Positions 56,594 through 64,000 of a DNA stretch of 64,000 bases are shown here, piece after piece. How positions within the stretch are numbered: position 1 is the stretch's first letter; each line of letters begins with the position of its first letter. The notes below the pieces were generated by a model. The model ran no database searches. It saw only the letters and a list, made by a program, of their open reading frames with translations, and was not told where the DNA came from. Made by a program: the position numbers and the translations under genes. The DNA is from Astrothelium macrocarpum (Eukaryota > Ascomycota > Dothideomycetes > Trypetheliales > Trypetheliaceae): assembly GCA_021030915.1 (NCBI GenBank), contig JAGEMR010000056.1, positions 1-64,000 of the forward strand, given 5' to 3'.

Positions 56594-57864
56594 CGTGGCT
56601 GAATAGAATATTAAGGACCTAACAAATTGCAAAGCTGCCAAAACGAGAGTAGAGAAATGCCAAGAGATGAATAGGACGGATATGAGAGATAGTTCCTGGA
56701 CTTATGTTCTTGAACAAACCCTTTCTTACTGACGCGCAAGCGCGTTGAACTCATTTTTACTATTTTTGTACTCATTTCTCAGTAGTGGAAGATCTCTATT
56801 AAAATCAGGGCCCACTTCCCATCTGCAGCGGGTTGCTTTTTTTCCTCATTCTGCTGTAGGAACCTTGTTGATTTTTGTGCAACCTTCTGGATATCCCTTC
56901 TCGGCGTCGCTCAACCAATGCAGAGGGCTTAAGATCGTGGCACCGCGTGGCGGCTGTTCGTATATGCTGCATTTGCAAACGCTCAACGAAAATCACATCG
57001 TGTTAGCTCGAGCGCACTTTCAGGGAAGGATGTGCAAAACATATATTGATCCGCCTAGAGCAAATCCTGCTTAGGCCCATATGAAAGATGCATTTGTGAT
57101 GGTGCGATAAGGTTCGAGCCGGCCTATCAGGTCAGATATCCCCCTGCTCCTTTTGCTCGCCGAACTCTAATGTCGCCGGTACTGCCGTATTCTGACTTAT
57201 TGCGATGCACAAACGCACTGTTCATGAGGAGGCTACTGTAAGCCGTCGGGAATCGTAAGCGTCAGATTCAAGCCATCAAGAGGGGTTTCTTCTTTACAAA
57301 GAATCCCGTTGCTTATCATCAAGCTTTGTGGCTTCCGGTGGCAGCTGCCATGTTGCCAAAGTTGCGGCGGGATGGCTGATTGACTTGGAAGTGGGCACGC
57401 TGCCAAACATCTTAGGTTCGCTGCCGGCGCCACTCCAAAGCTAAATTAATTCTAAACAGCTCAGTCGGTATCGTCTTGCGAGGATCACAATTCCATGAAC
57501 AGAACAAAGGCCGAGCGCGTCATCGATCACGATCACATCACAAGAAAGTCCATTTAGAGATATCCGCGTTGACAGACAGATGTGGTCAGATCCGTGTACG
57601 GAAATCCGGTCTATTTCCTCTTCCTGGAGTGCTCGGCCCCAGCTTCCGAGCTTGAGCTTGGACAGAAATAAGATTTTGTTGATGTCTTCCCAATCTCATG
57701 CATTATCAGATGTTTGCAGGCGTTATCTGGCAGCTTTATTGTTGAAAAGCAGATGCAAGGGGCATTGATGACACAGGAGTGTAAAATTTATCTATGTTGG
57801 TATGACACGTGAAAATTGGGCCTCCACGAGCACCTGTAAATGCACGCTAATATTGTAAACTCGC
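56594..57864. other. 1.3-kb intergenic region
   Basis: Promoter of the WSC lipase and 3' flank of RPN7. Frames at 56745-57074 and 57580-57768 show no domain. Nothing else to report. Confidence 0.4.
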
Positions 57865-59500
57865 TCATCCCCTCTCGCTTCCTCTTAATCGTACAGCTTG
57901 TCCATATTTCTGCAGTTTGGTGATAAGCTGGTCACCTTGCTTGACAACGTCGTTATATTGTTTATTTTTGTCATCTGGTCGATTCGTCTCGATGATACCG
58001 TTGACGCGATCAATTGTGCAAGGAACGCGATCCGCGGCAATAAATTTAGCGAGATCCCTGAATCCAGTTTCAGCATTTACGTGTCGAAAATGAGAAGAGG
58101 TGGGTAAATCACGTACTTATCCAGGAAATCCACAGACACACCAAAATCATCTGCCATGCTCTTCAAGCCGACTACCATGTAACTTTGCAACAGTTGCTGA
58201 TATGCCCTTAACCGCATCTCCCGTACGTACCAGCTCTTGTGTTCTTGCACGTATCGATCTTGATTCAAGAAATTCTCCTCTACTTGACCCAGAGCAATAA
58301 AGAATGACTTGTAGTTACCGGCGTACAAGCTGTTGACCAAGCTTGCCAGGGGTTTGAAATCAATCACAGTTTCCTGCTCCTGCTGCCCAACATTTGATTG
58401 CCCGAGGGTGGTGAGATTGACTGCGGCGGGTTTGGGGGTAGCGGAGGAATCTTCGGGGCTATCTGTCATTGCTTCATCTCCTGCAGCCGGACCAGATGAC
58501 ACAGCACCGGACAGTGCAGCCAGCTGGTCTTCCTTGTCGCCGAGAATGGCTTTGATTTCAGGCGCATCTACGACTTTGGCTTTGAAGTCCACACGCTTGA
58601 GTGAGACAGAACCGGCCAGGACGGCATAGATGACCAGGGATGAGTAGCTGCAAAGCTCGTAGCTTGTGAAAGTTGATAGGCTATCCAACAGAAGAGGCGC
58701 TGCTTGGGCATGAGAGCGTGTGGTGAGTAGGTGCAACCCTTGGTAAGCCTTTAAACGATTTCGGCGATCCCAATCCCCGCCACTCTCCACAAGCGAACTA
58801 CAACGCTCGACATTCTTCTTGACCAATATCTTGTCTCCGAAGAACAGACCTACGCGTATTATAGCTAATACGAGATCGATACGTGTACCCAGAATGCCGG
58901 TCTTTTCAAACGCTTCCTCATAAGCGGATATAGCGCGTTCCTGCACATTAATTCCAAAATCAGAATTTGCTTCAAATAACATCAAATATGCTTGATCATG
59001 GGTACCTTGTCGCCAACCTTGGCATAGAATTCTGCTCTTTTTGCTCTTGCAGCCTGAATCTCTGTCTCTCCAGCTTTCTCCACAGCCTCGTCTTCCTCCT
59101 TCTGGATCTCCTCCAGCTCCTTCTCATTGTCCTTTTTCAGCTCTTCGTACAGCGCCTCATCCCACGGTAAATCAATCTTGCCTAGGCTCGGCCGTCTTGT
59201 GGCCAACAAACTGGTTGCAGAACTAGATGAACGTCGTAGACTTGTATTAGCAGCATTAGCCGCTGAGTGGGAAGCGCTAGCAGGTTGTGCAACTGTGCCT
59301 TCACCAGAGGCGTTCAGAATACCCTCGGTTGGGTGAGCAAGATGTCGATAGAGAGGAGCCATTTTCTGCTCTTTGATAGCATTTTGAAGAGACTGAAGAG
59401 AGCGTTGTTGCACGGCTGAGGAAGAGTAAGGATTCGTGAGCTGGAAGATATGCTGGGAGAGCTGGAGATTCGGGTAGGTTTGGTACTGAGGGTCTCCCAT
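57865..59500 (-). CDS. RPN7: 26S proteasome regulatory subunit Rpn7 (PCI domain)
   Basis: Exons 59500-59006, 58940-58117 and 58057-57865 with introns of 65 and 59 bp, 503 aa. It is a lid subunit of the 19S regulatory particle. The N-terminal region has YPNLQLSQHIFQLTNP and a charged helix (ALYEELKKDNEKELEEIQKE). The TPR-like core includes ERAISAYEEAFEKTG after the first splice and GTRIDLVLAIIRVGLFFGD. The PCI domain includes LKAYQGLHLLTTRSHAQAAP, the SYELCSYSSLVIYAVLAGSV segment and REMRLRAYQQLLQSYMVVGL. The C-terminal winged-helix end DLAKFIAADRVPCTIDRVNG is in exon 3. Two insertions make it longer than yeast Rpn7: a Ser/Ala-rich one near residue 80 and an acidic/Ser one (SSGPAAGDEAMTDSPEDSS) inside the PCI region. 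Head to head with ABD1, 287 bp apart. Confidence 0.95.
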
Positions 59501-59787
59501 GGCGGATCAACTTTTTCGGGGAGAGCGAATGATTACGGGTATCTGGGGAGTTGCTTTTGTAGAGAAAATGAGTAACTCGAGGTGTTATGGCAGCAAGACT
59601 AAAGCATTATTGTTTTGGTAAAGCAGTCGAGCTTTTGGAGCTTCGGAGGTGAAGGCCGCATCCGGACAAAACCTTGGCCCTCGACCTGAACCTCAAACAA
59701 GTAGCAGATAGTTCTTCTACTTCTTGCATTTTCTCTCAATACATCTGGAAATCTCCTCCCACTTCATACCATACCCTATTTTTCAAA
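59501..59787. promoter_or_regulatory. Shared divergent promoter of RPN7 and ABD1
   Basis: 287 bp between the start codons of two head-to-head core genes. I looked for a yeast Rpn4-type proteasome element (GGTGGCAAA) and saw no exact copy. Confidence 0.45.
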
Positions 59788-61918
59788 ATGGCGGACCGTC
59801 GCGGATCCGTCATGTTTGATCCTGCACGAGATCATTTTGTCTCTACAGACGACCCGCAGAATATCGATCAAAGCTCTCCAGAACAGGCACACGCCAGAAA
59901 ATCTGAGATCACAGTGAAAGAGAAGGCAAGTGAATACCTTCTCAGATTATGAGCATGACTTGCTCTAGTCGTGTTCTACCAGAACTCCTTTCCAACCGTC
60001 ATACCAAGCAATCTTGAGCCTTTGTCCTATGTCTATATCACCAAATCCCAACCTAACGACGATACTAACAACTTTATTTTTAGGCCGAAACATTACCTGG
60101 AACTACAATGAATAGCAGGAAACGCTCTCGATCACCTGACTCAGACTTAGAACGTTCATCAAGTCCTCACATACCAAATGGCATTCAACACGGTCCATCA
60201 TCTCAAGCCATCACCGAAGAGCCCGCCGTCAAAAAGCAAAAGACCACCCAAACCGACACCACCGCATCCTCATCAACCCCCCTCGACGCAAAAAAGCTTC
60301 CCAAAATCCCCCGCAAACAAAAGGACACCTCGGCCCCCGACTCCTCCAAACCACGCAAACAGCACCCGGTCAAACGCCGCGCCGAGCGCGCCGAAAAAGC
60401 CGCTCGCCTTCGCTCCTCGCCTCCCGCACCATCTCTCCAAGACCCGAGCCCGCTCAAAGACCCGACGCCGCCACGGTCACGGTCAGGCTCGCGCTCGCCA
60501 CCTCGGCAGCGCAAGCGTCCCGGCGCCGGGGCGCGCATCAACCGCGACGAGATCGAGCGGGTGAAGCGGCTGCAAGCGGAGCGGGAGCGGGCGGCGCAGG
60601 ATCTCCACACGGGCGCGCTGGCCGCGCGGGGGGTGCAGGATGTCGTGCGGCAGCACTACAATGCGGTGCCGGAGCGCGGGAGGGAGTGGCGGAGGACGGA
60701 CTCGAAGATTAAGGGGTTGCGGAGCTTTAATAATTGGGTGAAGAGCGCGGTGATTCAGAAGTTTTCCCCCGCGGAGGACTATACGCCGGGGGTGGAGAGG
60801 AGGGGGGTGGGTGGTGGGCAGGGACTGCTGGTGCTGGATATTGGGTGTGGAAAGGGGGGGGACTTGCAGAAGTGGCAGCAGGCGCCGCAGCGCGTGGATT
60901 TGTATGTCGGGCTGGATCCGGCGGATGTTTCGGTGGAGCAGGCGAAGGAGCGGTATGTGCAGATGCAGAGGGGGAGAGGGGGGCCGAGGGGGAGACCGCA
61001 GCAGACGTTTGAGGGACATTTTTTTACGAAGGATTGCTTTGGAGAGTGGTTGGGTGAGGTGCCGATTATTCGTGAGGTGGGCATTGATGGGAATATTGGG
61101 CCGGGGGCGAATGCGATGGCGGCGAGGTTTGGTGGCGGTGGCGGGTTTGATGTGGTGAGTATGATGTTTTGTATGCATTATGCATTTGAGAGCGAGGCAA
61201 AGGCGAGGGGGATGCTGAAGAATGTGGCGGGTGCTTTGAAGAAAGGCGGCCGATTTTTGGGCGTGATTCCCAATTCGGACGTTTTGACTGCAAAGGCAGA
61301 GCAGCATCATGGAATTAGTCCAAAAGCCAATGGCGTTGGTGGAGGGAGTGAGGATGCAGGCACGCCAAGACCAGATTTTGGGGACGACGATGACAGTTGG
61401 GATCCTGAGAAGAGCCTCGATGCTCCGGACGTGCCACAAGAAAAGCCAGAGACAAAAGACACGGGTGACGAAGAACCGGAAGAGGATGGTGAGGTGAAAG
61501 AGGAAGGCTTTGAATGGGGTAACGAGATTTATCGCGTCAAATTCCCAGGGAAAACACCCAAGGATGGTATTTTTCGACCACCATTTGGATGGAAGTACTT
61601 TTATTTTCTAGAAGAAGCGGTGGAGACAGTGCCAGAATACGTGGTCCCATGGGAAGCTTTCCGAGCGTAAGTCTTTCACCTCTTAGACTGCCAACGCGTA
61701 TATTGACAATATGTAGTTTGGCGGAAGACTACAATCTAGAGCTGCAATATCGCAAGCCTTTTCCTGAAGTCTGGGAGGAAGAAAAGGATAACCATGTCCT
61801 TGGTCCTCTTTCTGAGAGGATGGGCGTGCGAGGACGCGATCAAGGGCCTTTGCTCGTCAGTAAAGAGGAGCTAGACGCCGCAGGCTTCTATCACGCCTTT
61901 TGTTTTTACAAGGTTTAG
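59788..61918 (+). CDS. ABD1: mRNA cap guanine-N7 methyltransferase
   Basis: Exons 59788-59925, 60084-61666 and 61717-61918, 640 aa. The first intron (158 bp) uses a GC donor (AAG/GCAAGT) with a TAG acceptor; the second is a 50-bp GT-AG intron. The long N-terminus is basic and disordered (KRSRSPDSDLERSSSP). The methyltransferase begins near residue 230 (RDVV-like GVQDVVRQHYN, then RSFNNWVKSAVIQKF). SAM motif I is LLVLDIGCGKGGDLQKW at about 294-310. It continues with VGLDPADVSVEQAKERY, FDVVSMMFCMHYAFES, GGRFLGVIPNSDVL, YRVKFPG, PPFGWKYFYFLEEAVETVPE and the C-terminal LVSKEELDAAGFYHAFCFYKV. All are typical of Abd1/RNMT, the nuclear enzyme that completes the mRNA cap. The region 60430-61200 is unusually GC-rich with low-complexity Gly/Arg codons. 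Confidence 0.96.
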
Positions 61919-61919
61919 A

Positions 61920-62000
61920 CTTAAGACGATAGATTCAGACGATAGATCGAGACGACAACTCAAGACGATAGATCCAGAAGGTAGATCTAGACGATATCTC
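61920..62000. repeat. Degenerate short tandem repeat (AGACGATAGATC type)
   Basis: Five to six imperfect copies of AGACGATAGATCN immediately after the ABD1 stop (for example CAGACGATAGATCGAGACGA and CAAGACGATAGATCCAGAAG). It lies in the 3' UTR or just beyond. Confidence 0.7.
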
Positions 62001-62236
62001 TGTCATTGGATGCAATACATATCAAGATTAATGTTCCATAGCAAATAGACAGAACGTGCGATTATCAGGAAATGCATAAGAATCAATTTGATCTGGCTAA
62101 TGCTGTCTGTAAAACAATCTGTGCAGCAGGGGGTATCCGAAGCTAGTTGAAATAATGAAAACAAGAAGATGCGTGAACTGTCAATGCCATGCGACACTGT
62201 TCATGTCATGTACAAAATGTACAATCCAATGATCCA

Positions 62237-64000
62237 TTACGGAGCAGCCGCAGCCGTCTCGGTGCCCGAGATGTTTCTCAGAACCCTATCTTCTGGTCAG
62301 CCATGCTCATCGTCTCTGAACTATCTCAGGCCTTACCTTGCGGATTCATCGAGAAACTCGTTGTTAATCTCCTCGAGTTGCTGCACCTGGACATGCATGC
62401 TCGCCAACTGCAATAAGAATAATGATTAGAACCACATACTCACAGTCCTCGTGCCAACACGACACGCCACGACCCGAGCCTGACGAGCCGTCGCGTCGTG
62501 CGCATCGAGTCTCGAATGGGTAGCAGAACTTACCGTTCCTTCCAGCGTCGCCTCTCGCCGTTCCGCCTCGCCCATCTCATGCCCATCCCGACTCTCCTCG
62601 TTTTCCTGCTCCGTCGCGTCGTCCACCCATTTACTCGCGCCCAATCCCTGCTCTCCCCTCGCCCCACTCGAGGGCGTCCCCTGCACAGCCGAGCCAGCAG
62701 CAACGGGTCGATGCTCCATGGTCGCGCGAACCTTCTCGTCCAGCTGTCTCAGCTTCTCCTTCAGCGCCTCGTTCTCTGCCCGCAGCATCTCCGCAGGCGC
62801 CATCACGCGCTCCAGCTGCGCCTCCGCCGTGGCGACCTTCGCCTTCCAGCTCGCTGCCTCCGCCTCTGCTTGTTGCAGCGCCTCGCGTTGCGCTTCCTGC
62901 GTCTCGAGGGTGTGCTTGTCGTGCTCGGACGCAAGCTGCTGGCGAAGGAGATCGAGTTCTTGGGTGTGCGAGTCCGCTTGCGCGGTGATGGCGCGGGCGT
63001 GTTCGGCTTTCATGGCCTCGAGAGATTGGGAGTTGGCTGCGGTGGCCTCGGCTTCGGATTTGAGCGAGGCGAGGCGGGCTTCGTGTTGCGCGGATTGGTC
63101 TTGGAGGGCGCGGGCGTGGTCTTCTTTGAGGGCTTCCATCATTTTGCCGTGTTCACGGTTCGCAGTGCTGAGTTTGTCTTCGTGCTCCTCCTTCTGCTGT
63201 TCGAGGCTTTGAGACATTCTAGCGTTCTCACCTTTCAAGCGTGATGCAAAATCTAACTGAGAGCTGGAAAAGCGTGTATCAAAATCGTTCTGTGCCTTGG
63301 AAAGACGGTCCTCAAAATCGGTCTGTAGAGAATTCACAGTCCTGCTGTGGCTCTCCTCCAAGTCTCTACGGAGGTTTTCAGTGGCTCTCTCGTGCGTGGT
63401 TTTGCCGCTAGCAAGGGCCTCTTCAGTTGCGTTGAGCCTTTGGAGCAACTCTATCTTCTCAGCATCAACGTCTGCCATGGATTTGAGTTGACCAGCAGCA
63501 TGCTCTTCACGCAGTCTGTCTAATTCGTTCTGGTGCGATTCAACGGATGATTCAAGCTCATTTTTGAGCTTGGTTAGCGCGGCTTCGTGTTGCGCCTCTT
63601 TTTCCTTATCATCCTGTCCCAGAGTGTCAAGAGCCTTTTGTAACCCAGCCAGCTCTGCCTTGGTCTGGTCAAGAGCTAAAGAGGTCTGTTCCTTTGCAGC
63701 GTTTGACTCGGAGAGATTGTTTCGCAAGTCTTGGATGACTCCTTCCAACTCCTTAATCTTGTCGTTTTGGGCATTATTGTTGTCAGCGTGATTCTGCTGC
63801 AACTGTTCATTCATGCTCTGAAGATCCTCAATTTGTTTCGTAAGCTCCGCATTTTGAGACTGTGTAGCTTTCATGCCATCAATTATAGACCTGAGGCTAT
63901 TCAATTCCTCGTCTTTCTGATTCGATTTGTCAGACCCTTCATTTTGCAGCTGCTGGATCTCACTCTGAAGGCTTTCGATAATTTTGCGAAGCTCGGCTGT
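62237..64000 (-). CDS. Long coiled-coil protein, 5' part outside the window
   Basis: The gene enters from the right edge with an open frame at 64000. Visible exons: 64000-62534, 62407-62337 and 62276-62237 (introns 126 and 60 bp, GTAAGT and GTAAGG donors). The first exon is almost entirely heptad-repeat coiled coil rich in Glu, Lys, Gln, Leu and Ala (for example QKEEHEDKLSTANREHGKMM). It ends in a Gly/Ser/acidic linker (SSGARGEQGLGASKWVDDAT). The two small exons add LASMHVQVQQLEEINNEFLD and ESARNISGTETAAAAP before a TAA. Such proteins act as tethers, cytoskeletal linkers or spindle components; without the N-terminal domain the identity is open. It is convergent with ABD1, about 320 bp away. 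Confidence 0.85.

Noticed and set aside
60203..61439. Long minus-strand frames opposite ABD1
   Set aside because: Arg/Pro/His-rich shadows caused by GC-rich codons of the real gene.
62498..63244. 248-aa plus-strand frame opposite the coiled-coil gene
   Set aside because: Leu/Arg-rich antisense shadow of a coiled coil.

Overview
The window is nuclear DNA of a filamentous ascomycete (Pezizomycotina). The evidence is short GT-AG introns of about 45-130 bp, typical fungal families (RAD4, RPN7, ABD1, MEU1-type MTA phosphorylase, UstYa/DUF3328, PTH11-like membrane proteins, WSC lipase) and a sharp split between gene-bearing DNA and very AT-rich, stop-saturated blocks. Those blocks look like transposons mutated by RIP (repeat-induced point mutation). 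The class (Dothideomycetes, Leotiomycetes or other) cannot be settled from the sequence alone.

Layout. 1-2089: RIP-degraded Fot1/pogo-type transposon inside a second element. 2475-9521: RAD4, a divergent conserved hypothetical gene and a broken STAND/NLR-type gene. 10646-19777: alpha/beta hydrolase, LaeA-like methyltransferase, seven-helix PTH11-like membrane protein, tRNA-like sequence, GNAT acetyltransferase. 20063-27980: the most interesting region, a repeat-containing secreted peptide precursor (12 copies of an xPGIAYVGS core separated by Lys-Arg and EA/EAEA spacers) with three UstYa-type oxidase genes, one of them cut off from the others by a degraded transposon at 24133-26301. 29295-40384: an 11-kb pile of nested degraded transposons (five TIR elements, two intact-ended solo LTRs). 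40989-64000: mostly core genome, with an Hsp31/DJ-1 protein, a secreted Cys-rich protein, MTA phosphorylase, a broken MFS gene, an Ecm27/NCX-like exchanger, a CadD-like transporter, a DHA2 MFS transporter, a WSC-domain lipase, RPN7, ABD1 and the 3' part of a coiled-coil gene that leaves the window.

How it fits together. The precursor at 20063-20728 has a signal peptide, Kex2 sites, STE13-like EA spacers and an invariant Tyr-containing core. UstYa-type enzymes catalyse peptide cyclisation in the ustiloxin, phomopsin, asperipin and victorin pathways. Precursor plus three UstY-type genes therefore points to a dikaritin-like RiPP (ribosomally made, post-translationally modified peptide) cluster with a core I do not recognise. 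The nearby methyltransferase and hydrolase may or may not belong. No tyrosinase or dedicated exporter is seen next to it. The repeat-rich surroundings suggest a fast-evolving, possibly subtelomeric or accessory compartment.
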